Source of the DNA: an uncultured bacterium
GTDB lineage: Bacteria; Planctomycetota; Phycisphaerae; Phycisphaerales; SM1A02
Length of the DNA stretch: 64,000 nt
Assembly: GCA_903919715.1 (NCBI GenBank)
Contig: CAIXJC010000012.1
Location: 124,001 to 188,000, forward strand
Reading direction: 5' to 3'
Made by a program: the position numbers and the translations under genes. Under the pieces are notes generated by a model. It saw only the letters and a program-made list of their open reading frames with translations, made no database searches and was not told where the DNA came from. This document shows positions 9,737 to 18,701 of this stretch, piece after piece; the first letter of the stretch is position 1; each line of letters opens with the position of its first letter.

Positions 9737-10363
9737 TCAGGATGTGGCAGAAGTCGGTTGATTGAAGTGAGCTTCTTGGACTGGTACGACGACTTCGAGA
9801 ACTCGTTGGAAGACTTGCGCAGGCGATCCCATGGCATCAATGTCCGCAACAATCGACTTTGGATAAAAATCGAGAACTGGAAGCGTCTCTTGGTGATACA
9901 CGTCGAATCGATGTCGAATGACTTTGTCATCGGCGTCATCCATTCGGTTTTCCTTTAACGCCCGGCGGCGCATTCGCTGCATCATCGCGTTCTCATCGTT
10001 GCATCGAAGGTGGATCACCTTAAACACATCAAGCGAAGCCTGCAGTGCTCGAGCCTGTCCGACATTGCGAGGTATCCCATCGAGAACGAGCAGATCTTGT
10101 TTTGGCTTATAGAGGCTGAGCACGGTTTGCGCATGCATGTTCTCTCGCCACATTTGGATGGTGAGTTCGTCTGGAACGAGTTCGCCACGCGAAGAATAAT
10201 TAAGAAACTGTTTCCCCAGATCACTCGTCATATCCAGCGATCGAAAAACATCGCCGCAAGCCAAGTGGAAGAATCCGGGGATCTTTCCGAGGATCTTTCC
10301 TTGAGTTCCTTTGCCGGCACCAGGTGCGCCAAACAGCAGGATTGATTTGTAACGATCGGGCAT
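9737..10363 (-). CDS. adk: Adenylate kinase
   Basis: Converts ATP + AMP to 2 ADP. The 208-residue protein has the P-loop GAPGAGKGTQ (about residues 12-21), the AMP-binding CGDVFRS, and DGIPRN in place of the common DGFPRT. The expected LID-side arginines are in RRRALKENRMDD. The LID is the short form without a cysteine zinc motif. The C-terminal half departs from standard Adk, so a nucleotide kinase of slightly different specificity is possible. It stands alone on the minus strand and is not in the usual ribosomal-protein operon. Confidence 0.85.
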   Translation of the reverse strand: MPDRYKSILLFGAPGAGKGTQGKILGKIPGFFHLACGDVFRSLDMTSDLGKQFLNYSSRGELVPDELTIQMWRENMHAQTVLSLYKPKQDLLVLDGIPRNVGQARALQASLDVFKVIHLRCNDENAMMQRMRRRALKENRMDDADDKVIRHRFDVYHQETLPVLDFYPKSIVADIDAMGSPAQVFQRVLEVVVPVQEAHFNQPTSATS

Positions 10364-10729
10364 TGTCGGATGCTAGCAACGGCCGATTCAACTGGTCAAT
10401 GCAGTCTGTTTCGTTGGGGAATGCGCAACTTGACTCTTGAGGTGAACTGATTCGATCCGCAGAAGTCAAACGCCTGAGGTGGCAGGTGTGAAAAGGTCTC
10501 GGGCCGAGATGATTTCAGCGGCGCGTCCAAGTTTCAATCCGCAGGGGGCGGCAGCGGTGGAAAGTCCTCTCGGTGCTCAAACAGTCCTCGGCGACCGACA
10601 CGATCTGTTCATTCGCCGCTCGATTACAAGTTCAGTCGGCCACCTGCGGAACTCGCACGAGAGAGCTTTCCACGGCTGACAAGATTTGAGTATTGCGTGT
10701 CAGTCTTCGATCGCCCGTAGCCTGTGTCT
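10364..10729. other. Intergenic region, no supported gene
   Basis: About 366 bases separate the divergent adk and recJ starts, so promoters for both should lie here. A 66-codon plus-strand frame (10479-10679, GTG start) has no recognisable motif and no good ribosome-binding site, and I do not call it. I looked for SRP RNA, RNase P RNA, 6S and tRNA signatures and saw none. Confidence 0.6.
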
Positions 10730-12478
10730 ATGAATGGTTGGATGAAAACTTGGATACTTCCTGCGCCTGTTCCTTCTGGAACGCTCATGCAGCGCATTGC
10801 GGCGGCGCGCGGCATTTCAGCCAGTTCGTTGCCAAAGTTTATCGCTCCAACCTTCGGTGACCTTGCACCTCCAAAAGAGTTGCATGGAGCAGTTGAAGTC
10901 GGGGAACGCCTCGCGGCCGCTATCCGTGCTGGTCGCAAGGTCGCGATCTTCGGCGACTATGACGCCGATGGAATGTGTGCATCTGCGATCCTGCTGCATC
11001 TGATGCGCGCAGTGCGGCCGAACGATCCGCCAATCGTCTATATCCCAGAACGTGCAACCGAAGGGTATGGATTATCCATTCCAGCGATTCAGCATCTCGC
11101 ATCGGTGGGTGTTGAGACGATCGTCTCCGTCGATTGTGGCGTGACGGCGATCGAGGAAGCTCGAGAGGCGCGTCGATTGGGATTGGAGTTACTCATCACG
11201 GATCATCACACGATGCTTCCAAACGGAGTCTTGCCAGATGTCGATGCGCTTGCGCATCCTGGACTCGGTGGTGGAACGAGCGAACTTTGCGGTGCGGCGG
11301 TTGCATGGAAAGTCGGATGGGCGTTCGCATGCGCTTGGTGCGGGAGCGACCGAGTTCCCGCAGTACTGCGAGAATTATTGGTTGAAACGCTGGCACTTGC
11401 CGCATTTGGCACGATCGCTGACGTTGTTCCACTGCGTGGAGAAAATCGGTTGATCGCTCGTCTCGGCGCTGCACGAATTGCGAACAGTGGACTTCCGGGT
11501 TTGCTCGCATTAGCGCGAGAGGCCGGCATTGGGGCAAATGACCATGTCGACAGCGAACGGATTTCATTTGGTGTCGCACCCATCGTCAATGCATGTGGTC
11601 GACTCGGGCACCCACTCGAAGCGGTGGAACTGCTTGGTCTGCCGTCAAATCTGCAAGACGTAGGTGCACGAGATTCTCTTATGCGGTCTGCGAAGCAGAT
11701 GGCATCCAACTTTCGACAACTCAACGATCGACGCAAACTCGTTGAGCGCCGCATCGTCGATGCGGCATCGGCACGAATCGACGAAGGGCTCGGACTCGCC
11801 CGAGGAGCGTGTGTGCTCGCTGCGTCAGATTGGCCGCGCGGCGTTGTCGGAATCGCTTGCTCGCGGTTGGCGGAAACTTTTGCGGTGCCAGTTGTGTTGA
11901 TGGAGAGCGAGGGAGAATTTGCCCACGGATCTGCTCGAAGCGTGGAGGGATATTCAGTTCTTGGCGGGCTTCATTCGTGCGCGAACTTACTGCAACGATT
12001 CGGCGGACACGCAGCAGCAGCGGGAGTGGCCGTTCGATTGGACCGATTGGATGCATTTCGCGAAGCGCTCTCTGCTCATGCTGCAGAGAATCGAAAGAAT
12101 GACGAGCCACCGTCGATTCGCCCAGATGTTGAAATGTTCGCCGCAGATCTCTCGACGGCATCATTTGAGTCGATCGATGGACTTGGGCCATTCGGTCGAA
12201 CATTCTCTGCGCCAACTGTCTTTATCCGTGGCGCAACTGTTGCAGGTGAAGCGCGAGTGTTCGGCGCCGAGTCAGACCATCTCAGCTTCTTCGCCCGTCT
12301 TGATGGATCCGATGCGAGAGAAGTCAGATGTACTTGGTGGCGTCAGGCAGCACAATTCAAGAAGGTGAAGCGCGGTCAGCGGCTCAACCTCATCGCAATC
12401 CCGCAGGTCGATCGGTGGGGAGGCGCGCCGCGACCAGCGTTCACGCTTCTCGATGCAACCGAGTGCATCACCGACTGA
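10730..12478 (+). CDS. recJ: Single-stranded-DNA-specific exonuclease RecJ
   Basis: A 5'-3' single-strand DNA exonuclease used in recombination and repair. The DHH-family motifs are present in order: FGDYDADGMCAS (motif I), VSVDCG (motif II), ITDHHT (the DHH motif) and, after it, PIVNACGRLG. In the DHHA1 domain the glycine motif RFGGHAAAAG is intact. An OB-fold region follows. At 582 residues it is near the usual RecJ size. The frame also opens with GTG at 10724. I chose the ATG two codons later. Confidence 0.93.
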   Translation: MNGWMKTWILPAPVPSGTLMQRIAAARGISASSLPKFIAPTFGDLAPPKELHGAVEVGERLAAAIRAGRKVAIFGDYDADGMCASAILLHLMRAVRPNDPPIVYIPERATEGYGLSIPAIQHLASVGVETIVSVDCGVTAIEEAREARRLGLELLITDHHTMLPNGVLPDVDALAHPGLGGGTSELCGAAVAWKVGWAFACAWCGSDRVPAVLRELLVETLALAAFGTIADVVPLRGENRLIARLGAARIANSGLPGLLALAREAGIGANDHVDSERISFGVAPIVNACGRLGHPLEAVELLGLPSNLQDVGARDSLMRSAKQMASNFRQLNDRRKLVERRIVDAASARIDEGLGLARGACVLAASDWPRGVVGIACSRLAETFAVPVVLMESEGEFAHGSARSVEGYSVLGGLHSCANLLQRFGGHAAAAGVAVRLDRLDAFREALSAHAAENRKNDEPPSIRPDVEMFAADLSTASFESIDGLGPFGRTFSAPTVFIRGATVAGEARVFGAESDHLSFFARLDGSDAREVRCTWWRQAAQFKKVKRGQRLNLIAIPQVDRWGGAPRPAFTLLDATECITD

Positions 12479-12643
12479 TGAATATCGCATACATGCGGTG
12501 ATGCCGACAATTTTCGAAGAGACTCATTTGCCTCGACGGCGTACTGCGAGGCAGAACTGGTGGGAGAGATCGTTCCGCACTGTCCACTAGAGATACGTTT
12601 TGCGGTGAACTCGTAACCTACGCTTCACAGGAATTTTTTTACT

Positions 12644-13723
12644 ATGAAACACGTCGCCACACCGATTCAGCCGGACATGTATTCGCAACCAATCGAAACC
12701 CGCATTCGCTGGCTATTCGACCACGCAAAGCGACACGCCGAGATTTTTGCCAGTACGGGAACCTGGCTAGCGCGCAAGCGTTATCTTGCGCAACATCCGA
12801 CGGCTATCGCTGTGATGAAGTGCATGGATGGACGCATCAATATTCCAGTGGCGACCGAAACCCCAATGGGAATCATTCAGCCCTTTCGCAATCTTGGCGG
12901 ACAATTCGATTTGGGATGGCCTCACCTTGGCGAAGTGCTCTCCGATTATGTGATGTCTGTTGTGCGCGATGGTCGGCGTGTCCTGATCATCGTCACTTAT
13001 CATTTCTCTAAGGGCGATCCGCATCGGGGCTGCGCTGGATTTCAATACGACACATCGGCAGCCCGCAAACATACTTTCGACATTCGCGTTCAAATTGAAA
13101 AAGTGTTCGGCGTCGATCACCAAACTGTGTATCCAATGGTTTGTGGGTTTGAAACTGATGAAGACGCACTCATCCTGCATGGACAAAACGGGGAGACGCT
13201 GGATGTTTCCACGCTGACAGAAACTGATATTTTGCCTGAGCGTCTCCGTACATACTTCCCAGACATGCCAGAACAAATGCAGGCGGATTTGGTGCCATTG
13301 ATTCAAGGCAACATGCGGCATGTGGCGGAAGTGCGTCGGAACGCCCGTGAGTTGAACATCGAGCACCGTGAATGGGCTATTTGCGTCGGACGTGGATTCG
13401 ACTGGTTACACATGCACAATCAGGCGCTCATCATTGGACCTTACAGTCCTGATCTGGCCGACCCGATTCGCAAGGCGGCAGCAATCATTCAGTCCAACAT
13501 GTCGGAAGGTCGCATCCCCGACGATGGATTCCTATTGCTCGCATCGGTTCCGTATGCGGAAATTGGGGTTGACTGCGCGCGGGCAGAATTGAAAGCGAGA
13601 TTTTTGTCAGCATTTGCTGCTAATGTCATCAGAGCCGAATTCCCAAAATTGGCCCAGAAAATGCGCCAACACACGGCCATCCTTCAATGGAGCAATCGGC
13701 ATCTTGAAGAATTGGCCCCATAG
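12644..13723 (+). CDS. Carbonic anhydrase-like protein (beta-class/CsoSCA-type zinc site)
   Basis: The 359-residue protein carries CMDGR at residues 60-64, the CxDxR signature of beta-class carbonic anhydrases (zinc Cys plus the Asp-Arg dyad). HRGC at 127-130 is the HxxC half of the zinc site. His120 lies 10 residues before Cys130 and is an alternative third ligand, close to the spacing in the carboxysomal enzyme CsoSCA. At 359 residues it is longer than ordinary beta enzymes (~200-230) and shorter than CsoSCA. No carboxysome gene is nearby. It converges on sbtB-sbtA, which supports interconverting CO2 and bicarbonate. AGGAAT lies a few bases upstream of the ATG. No signal peptide is seen, so it is probably cytoplasmic. 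Confidence 0.75.
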   Translation: MKHVATPIQPDMYSQPIETRIRWLFDHAKRHAEIFASTGTWLARKRYLAQHPTAIAVMKCMDGRINIPVATETPMGIIQPFRNLGGQFDLGWPHLGEVLSDYVMSVVRDGRRVLIIVTYHFSKGDPHRGCAGFQYDTSAARKHTFDIRVQIEKVFGVDHQTVYPMVCGFETDEDALILHGQNGETLDVSTLTETDILPERLRTYFPDMPEQMQADLVPLIQGNMRHVAEVRRNARELNIEHREWAICVGRGFDWLHMHNQALIIGPYSPDLADPIRKAAAIIQSNMSEGRIPDDGFLLLASVPYAEIGVDCARAELKARFLSAFAANVIRAEFPKLAQKMRQHTAILQWSNRHLEELAP

Positions 13724-13788
13724 TTTCTAGTTGCGCGCTTTCAGAGGGGCGCAGCATTGAGCGTTCGGTGGAAAAGCCTGATGCCGAA

Positions 13789-14088
13789 TCAATTATGAAT
13801 GATCCAATGCGCATCTGAAACAACACAGACGCCACCAAATGTTTCGATGACAGGTCGTACAGCATCCGTAAGTTTTTTGACCAATTCAAGTTCGCAATAG
13901 ATCAAGATATATACGTTTTTAAAACCACTTCCGAGTCCGTGGCCGTCCTTTTCGCCTTTCAATCCTTTGCCCGCAACATCTTTAAAGATGGTGTAGCCAG
14001 GGATACCTGTGTCGTCGAGCAATTTAATCAGTCTGCTTTGGTAAATGGCATCGGTAATAATTTCAATTCGTTTGATGTTGTTTTGCAT
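13789..14088 (-). CDS. sbtB: PII-like bicarbonate-transport regulator SbtB
   Basis: A 99-residue ferredoxin-fold protein of the PII superfamily. It begins with IKRIEIITDAIYQSRLIKLL and has a T-loop region AGKGLKGEKDGHGLGSG. A core strand KNVYILIYCE and a C-terminal FGGVCVVSDA follow. It is shorter than GlnB, with no uridylylation-type T-loop tyrosine in the usual place, and matches the SbtB group. SbtB proteins bind adenine nucleotides, including cAMP in cyanobacteria, and gate the SbtA permease. It starts 9 bp after the sbtA stop, so the two are co-transcribed. The segment 13861-13920 has only 19 G+C of 60, lower than the surrounding genes. Confidence 0.85.
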   Translation of the reverse strand: MQNNIKRIEIITDAIYQSRLIKLLDDTGIPGYTIFKDVAGKGLKGEKDGHGLGSGFKNVYILIYCELELVKKLTDAVRPVIETFGGVCVVSDAHWIIHN

Positions 14089-14097
14089 GGGCTTTGT

Positions 14098-15072
14098 TCA
14101 GGCGTGAATGCATTGAACCAAATAGTAATACAACGGAAGACCAACAACGATGTTGAATGGGAACGTGATTGCAAGTGCGACCGGAACGTAAATGCCAGGG
14201 TTTGCATCTGGAATCGCAACGCGCATTGCCGCTGGAACCGCAACGTATGAAGCGCTTGCAAACAACACCGTAAACATAAACGCGTTTCCTGGACTGAGTC
14301 CCAGAAAGTAGGCCAGTCCGATGGCAATTACCGCATTGAGTAGTGGGATGAATATTCCAAATCCAATGAGAAACCATCCTGCGCTTTTCAATGCGCCCAA
14401 TCGTTTCCCTGCGATCACTCCCATATCCAAGAGGAAGAACGAGAGCATTCCCTTAAAAATGCCGCCCGTAAATGGCTCCATAATTTTCATGCCATGTTCG
14501 TTTGAAGCGAGTCCAACCATCAAGCTGCCAAGCAGGACCACGATCGAACCATTCAAGCATGCTTCGCGAAGGAGTTCTGTAAAGTTCAGGTGAAATCCGT
14601 GATCTGCTTTTTTGTTGTACTTGCGATACAGGATCACCCCGATAATGATTGATGGCGACTCCATTAAGGCCATCGCCGCAATCATCACTCCTCCATACGG
14701 AATGCCGGCTCCATCCAAAATGTTTCCAGCTGTGATAAATGTCACCGCACTTACTGATCCAAATGCAGCAGCCAACGCAGCGGCGTTTGGCACGTCGAGT
14801 TTGAACCGCAATATGCGATAGCAATAAATTGGAATAATTCCTGCCATGAGCGAGCAGATAATTAAAATGAGCGCAACTTCTCTGTTTATTCCGCTGGCAT
14901 GAAGTTCGACGCCGCCTTTGAACCCGATCGCCATCAAGAGATACATGGAAATGAATTTTGAAATCTGATCTGGAATCTCCAGATCTGACTTCAACAGGAT
15001 TGCGATCATTCCGATAAAAAAGAAAGGGACTGGCGGAGCGAAAAAGTTGTGCAAAATCTGCGTCAAGTCCAT
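14098..15072 (-). CDS. sbtA: Sodium-dependent bicarbonate transporter SbtA
   Basis: A 324-residue, very hydrophobic permease with about ten membrane helices in two inverted halves. The segments KSDLEIPDQISKFISMYLLM, AIGFKGGVEL and AAAFGSVSAVTFITA in the first half, and LFASASYVAVPAAMR with ALAITFPFNIVVGLPLYYY in the second, are characteristic of SbtA (PF05982). The family imports bicarbonate with sodium at high affinity. It is followed 9 bp later by its regulator sbtB, and the carbonic anhydrase-like gene converges from the other side. There are no RuBisCO or shell genes in view, so the bicarbonate may feed carboxylases rather than carbon fixation; that is inference. Confidence 0.92.
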   Translation of the reverse strand: MDLTQILHNFFAPPVPFFFIGMIAILLKSDLEIPDQISKFISMYLLMAIGFKGGVELHASGINREVALILIICSLMAGIIPIYCYRILRFKLDVPNAAALAAAFGSVSAVTFITAGNILDGAGIPYGGVMIAAMALMESPSIIIGVILYRKYNKKADHGFHLNFTELLREACLNGSIVVLLGSLMVGLASNEHGMKIMEPFTGGIFKGMLSFFLLDMGVIAGKRLGALKSAGWFLIGFGIFIPLLNAVIAIGLAYFLGLSPGNAFMFTVLFASASYVAVPAAMRVAIPDANPGIYVPVALAITFPFNIVVGLPLYYYLVQCIHA

Positions 15073-15081
15073 ACTGGCAAT

Positions 15082-15110
15082 CTTATAGAGTATTTATAGT
15101 GAAGTTTGAA
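15082..15110 (-). promoter_or_regulatory. Possible sigma-70 promoter of sbtA-sbtB
   Basis: On the minus strand TTCAAA (15110-15105) and TATAAG (15087-15082) are separated by exactly 17 bases. Transcription would start about 3 bases before the sbtA ATG at 15072, so the mRNA would be nearly leaderless, which is a reason for caution. A second AT-rich box, TATAAA (15098-15093), lies within the spacer. Confidence 0.35.
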
Positions 15111-15203
15111 CGGTCGTCGTCTTTTATCGCTCTAATCGTTTGGCGCTGCAGACGAGCTGCACTTCACTTCCCGTCGAGGCGTTCGTTGTTCAATCCGTGG
15201 GTC

Positions 15204-16646
15204 TTACAAGACAATATTTTCGCCAACGGCAATGTTTTTAGGCAGATTCGGTGACTGAGCGAGTTCCACCGCATCAAGCGCAGTCAATGGCGAAAGTTCG
15301 ATTGTCGCCGCACATTCACCATCTTCATCATCGCGCGGAATGTCGATTCCACACGACTCGAGCCAACGCGCCGCACGTTCGGATTGAGCACGCCGACTGG
15401 TGGCAGCAGAATCTTCTCCATCGGCATTTTTGATGGGCGCAAATTCTTCATCCCGCCGTGTTTCATAGACCATCGGCTGACGTGCGATCGGCACGGCGTC
15501 AAAGATAAATGCTTCCATCTTGATCGCATTTGGAGCTGCGGGTTCAACGAGCAATCCAGTGTTCAGGTCGACGCTCGCTACTTTTTTGAGCGCACGGTGC
15601 AGGGGAAGTCCGTGGATGTCGTCGGCGAGGTTCTCCAAAAAAGCCCGCGAAAATGCATGAATTGCAATGGAACCTGCCGAGTGCATCAAAGCGCCGTCGG
15701 GATGAGTGGCCTCGGCAAGGTGCGTGGGCAAGTCGCTGTATTCCAATACAACCGTCTTGGAATTCTGGCGGCAAAACACTCCGACCTTCTCACTTGGATC
15801 TCGCTTGGCGACCACCTTGCTAGAGACTTCTCCTGAACTCTCTGGATGTGCGGCATGCAGGCCGAGGAAGAGGGGATCGACGGCTTTCACCAAGGGATTG
15901 TCGACTTGAAAGTACGACAGCGTGTCGACGCCACTCTTGCGCATTTCCTCTAAAGAGCCACTGGTCGCGAGCGCACGGATCGCTCCGCCATGCCCATCGG
16001 GATTGAGGGCAATTGAATCTCGGGAAGCAAGCAGGATTTTTCCATCGAGCGAAAGTGACGGCAGCGTCCCTTGCATGAAACATCGGACGCTGTGCTCACC
16101 AAGCTGGAACCAATCGTGTTCACGAAAGAAATCCTGCGTCGCCCGGTGGTTGAGAGGGCTTGTCATCAGATACCAAGGAATATTTCCTCGCCATCGACGA
16201 CGTGCGGCGAGAATGGATTCTGCAAACACCTGAAAAAGAGGCTTCTGCAGCAGCGGCGTTGCAGGAAATGTTCCCTTGGGGCCGTTCCATCCGAGTCGGG
16301 TTCCCTGACCGCCAGCGACTGTGAAGCATGCAACGCGGCCGCTGTGGATCATCTGCTCACCAATGGCGCGATACTTCGCGGTATCTAAAAGTTGATCGCG
16401 AACAACGGACACAGGCTGGATGTCATCAGCGGTAACGTTCGGTTTCGCATGCGCAGTCGACCAATGCGCAATCTCTCGCTTCAGGATTTCGAGCGGGAGC
16501 GCCTCGCACTGTTCAAGCAGGTTCTCGCGCTGAGATTCATCGAGCGAATCCCAAAATGTAAGGACATGCGATTGCCCGAACGATTCGAGACGCTCTTTCG
16601 TTGCTTTGTATCGCTCTTGAATGGAAGCCGTCGTTGCGTGGTTCAT
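15204..16646 (-). CDS. UDP-sugar pyrophosphorylase (UAP/UDPGP family)
   Basis: A 480-residue nucleotidyltransferase of the eukaryote-type UDPGP family. The nucleotide-binding loop is GGQGTRLGWNGPKG. HGGAIRALATSG, FQVDNPLVKAVDP and the late sugar-binding region around NAIKMEAFIFDAVP match UDP-N-acetylglucosamine pyrophosphorylases (UAP1-like). The likely reaction is UTP + GlcNAc-1-P (or hexose-1-P) to UDP-sugar, complementing the GlmM-type mutase at 19.7-21.1 kb. The frame opens at TTG (16661), but the ATG at 16646 is a better start. phoU lies 31 bp upstream. Exact sugar specificity is not readable. Confidence 0.85.
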   Translation of the reverse strand: MNHATTASIQERYKATKERLESFGQSHVLTFWDSLDESQRENLLEQCEALPLEILKREIAHWSTAHAKPNVTADDIQPVSVVRDQLLDTAKYRAIGEQMIHSGRVACFTVAGGQGTRLGWNGPKGTFPATPLLQKPLFQVFAESILAARRRWRGNIPWYLMTSPLNHRATQDFFREHDWFQLGEHSVRCFMQGTLPSLSLDGKILLASRDSIALNPDGHGGAIRALATSGSLEEMRKSGVDTLSYFQVDNPLVKAVDPLFLGLHAAHPESSGEVSSKVVAKRDPSEKVGVFCRQNSKTVVLEYSDLPTHLAEATHPDGALMHSAGSIAIHAFSRAFLENLADDIHGLPLHRALKKVASVDLNTGLLVEPAAPNAIKMEAFIFDAVPIARQPMVYETRRDEEFAPIKNADGEDSAATSRRAQSERAARWLESCGIDIPRDDEDGECAATIELSPLTALDAVELAQSPNLPKNIAVGENIVL

Positions 16647-16677
16647 CGGTTCGTCAGCCAACTGGGATGTGTTCGGG

Positions 16678-17361
16678 TCAGTCGGATTCGGGACGTGCAG
16701 GGTCGGACCATCCTTCAGGACGGTGTCGCACGATCTTGCCGCTTAATAGATAAATCGTCTGCTCGCAGATATTGGTCGAATGGTCGGCAATTCGCTCCAT
16801 ATTTCTAGTCGCTCCAGTCAATCGAAAGGCAAACCGAACGCTGCTCGCGCCGAGTGCCACTTGCTCCTGTGCCTGGAGGATTAACTCATTGCGGAAGCGG
16901 TCGACCGTATCGTCGAAAAGGAGAACTTGTCGCGCGAGTTCGGCATTGGATGTGGCGAGTGCGCGATTGGAGTCTCGAAGCATCCCAAGAACGCTATTCG
17001 CCATTACACGAAATGTGGGCGGCATCGGATCTGACAAATGCTGATGCCCAACGACTTGCTCAGCGATGTTGACTCCGCAGTCGGCGATGCGTTCGAGTTC
17101 ATTGTTGACCTTGACCAACGTCAATACTTGCCGGATCGCATGCTCGTCTGTTTGCCCCATTGCGAGCAGGGGGATCGACGCACGTTCGATCGCAACATCG
17201 ACGCTATCTATTTCATCGTCGAGAGCGACGACGGCGCGAGCCTTGGCATCATCATGATCAAAGTACGCCTCGATCGCAAGGGTGACCATCGCAAGGACTC
17301 GGTCTCCCTGTTCATTCAGGATCGTTTGCAACTCACGAAGCTTCGACGAAAAGGTCGGCAT
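16678..17361 (-). CDS. phoU: Phosphate-signalling protein PhoU
   Basis: A 227-residue all-helical protein with two PhoU repeats. Both contain the metal-binding E/DxxxD pattern: VKVNNELERIADCGVNIAEQ in the first and GATRNMERIADHSTNICEQ in the second. PhoU represses the Pho regulon and tunes the Pst transporter. No pst or phoBR genes are in the window, so this copy is unlinked. A longer frame exists, but the ATG at 17361 starts the conserved region and leaves 17 bp to the divergent pdxJ. ppk1 is about 4 kb away, which fits a link to phosphate storage but is not proof. Confidence 0.92.
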   Translation of the reverse strand: MPTFSSKLRELQTILNEQGDRVLAMVTLAIEAYFDHDDAKARAVVALDDEIDSVDVAIERASIPLLAMGQTDEHAIRQVLTLVKVNNELERIADCGVNIAEQVVGHQHLSDPMPPTFRVMANSVLGMLRDSNRALATSNAELARQVLLFDDTVDRFRNELILQAQEQVALGASSVRFAFRLTGATRNMERIADHSTNICEQTIYLLSGKIVRHRPEGWSDPARPESD

Positions 17362-17378
17362 CCATCTAGCATAACCCG

Positions 17379-18134
17379 ATGCCAAAATTGAGCGTGAACA
17401 TCGACCACGTCGCAACCATTCGGCAAGCGAGAAGGACATGGGAACCCGACCCGATTCTTGCGGCTCGAGAGGTGGAATTGGGCGGTGCCGATGGAATCAC
17501 TGTGCATCTACGGGAAGATCGTCGACATATTCAAGATTCAGATGTCGAGCAATTGCGCAAGGTGGTTACGGTTCCGCTTAACTTTGAGATGGCGGCAACG
17601 GAGGAAATGGTTGCCTTCGCACTGCGGATTCGTCCGCAGACAGCGATGCTCGTTCCTGAGGGGCGCCGAGAAATTACGACCGAAGGCGGACTTGATGTTG
17701 CAATGCTCGGAGATTCGCTGCGCAGAATCGTCGGGCAACTTTCACAGGCGGGCATTGCCTCGAGCGTTTTTATCGATGCCGATCCACGCCAAGTTGAAGC
17801 GGCGGCGAATATTGGCGTTGCGATTTGCGAAGTGCACACTGGACCCTATTCCCATCTTTTTCACGAAGAAGGATCGCAGAGTGCCCGAACGCGTGCGGAA
17901 CTCGACCGAGTGGCACAAGTTGGGTTGATCATTCAATCGGCTGGGATGCGATTCAATGCGGGGCATGCTCTGAATTATGAAAATGTTGCCGCGCTCGCAG
18001 CGATTCCCGGGCTCTGGGAATTGCATGTCGGCCATTCAATCGTCAGTCGCGCAGTCTTCGTCGGTATCCGCACTGCGGTGGCCGAAATGCGAGCGCTTTG
18101 CACGGGTTCATCTCTCAGCGCAGTTTCACAGTAA
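17379..18134 (+). CDS. pdxJ: Pyridoxine 5'-phosphate synthase
   Basis: Condenses 1-deoxyxylulose 5-phosphate with 3-amino-2-oxopropyl phosphate, the last ring-forming step of DXP-dependent vitamin B6 synthesis. The 251-residue barrel begins SVNIDHVATIRQARR and has the conserved GADGITVHLREDRRHI, NFEMAATEEM, VPEGRREITTEGGLDV, EVHTGPYS and LHVGHSIVSRA. It is divergent from phoU and overlaps the convergent Nudix gene by 9 bases at its 3' end. Confidence 0.96.
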   Translation: MPKLSVNIDHVATIRQARRTWEPDPILAAREVELGGADGITVHLREDRRHIQDSDVEQLRKVVTVPLNFEMAATEEMVAFALRIRPQTAMLVPEGRREITTEGGLDVAMLGDSLRRIVGQLSQAGIASSVFIDADPRQVEAAANIGVAICEVHTGPYSHLFHEEGSQSARTRAELDRVAQVGLIIQSAGMRFNAGHALNYENVAALAAIPGLWELHVGHSIVSRAVFVGIRTAVAEMRALCTGSSLSAVSQ

Positions 18135-18701
18135 GCGCGGAGCACTTTCGACAACACGAAAATCAAACGGATCGCTGGTGCAGTCGATCTCAACCATAAA
18201 AAAACCACCGCGATGTTTTTGAGCGTTGGGCCACATGACTCGGCGATCTGTTTCGGGCAATCCAAGGCCGTCTCCGAGTCCGGCGACTTCATTGATGGGA
18301 ACCCACTGCAATCGACCTTCGTCAAATTCCATGCGTGTCACGTCGGCAGCATTGATCGTCTTGGTCGATTCAAATAGAAAGATCAACCAGTGTTGCTCTT
18401 GTTGATACGCACGCTCGGAGACGATGCCGAACAAGCGAATGTCTTGTGGCTCCAAGGTCAGGCCCGCTTCTTCCCAAGTCTCCCGTCGTGCGCACTCGTG
18501 AGGTGATTCGCCCTTGTGGAATTCGACCTTGCCCCCGATGGGCGAGTACATTCCAGGATTTGGTTTTTTGCGCCGATGCAGCATTAGCAAGCGATCCTGT
18601 TCGTCGTAGAGATAGACCAAGACGGCGATTTTGTACGGCAGATTTGGCGCATTTTCCAGCCAATTCAGCGGTTGTCCTGCGGATTCCGCAGGGGCTGTCA
18701 C
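18126..18701 (-). CDS. Nudix hydrolase
   Basis: A 191-residue protein with a complete Nudix box: GGKVEFHKGE, then CARRETWEEAGL, matching Gx5Ex7REUxEExGU at about residues 56-78. These residues bind magnesium and hydrolyse nucleoside diphosphates linked to another group. The sequence YLYDEQDRLLMLHRRKKPNPG before the box resembles 8-oxo-dGTP/ADP-ribose type members. Its start overlaps the dapA stop (ATGA at 18701-18698), so it is translated with dapA. The substrate is unknown. Confidence 0.88.
   Translation of the reverse strand: MTAPAESAGQPLNWLENAPNLPYKIAVLVYLYDEQDRLLMLHRRKKPNPGMYSPIGGKVEFHKGESPHECARRETWEEAGLTLEPQDIRLFGIVSERAYQQEQHWLIFLFESTKTINAADVTRMEFDEGRLQWVPINEVAGLGDGLGLPETDRRVMWPNAQKHRGGFFMVEIDCTSDPFDFRVVESAPRLL

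Noticed and set aside
10479-10679. 66-residue open frame upstream of recJ
   Set aside because: No motif, poor start context and composition like the opposite strand; not supported.
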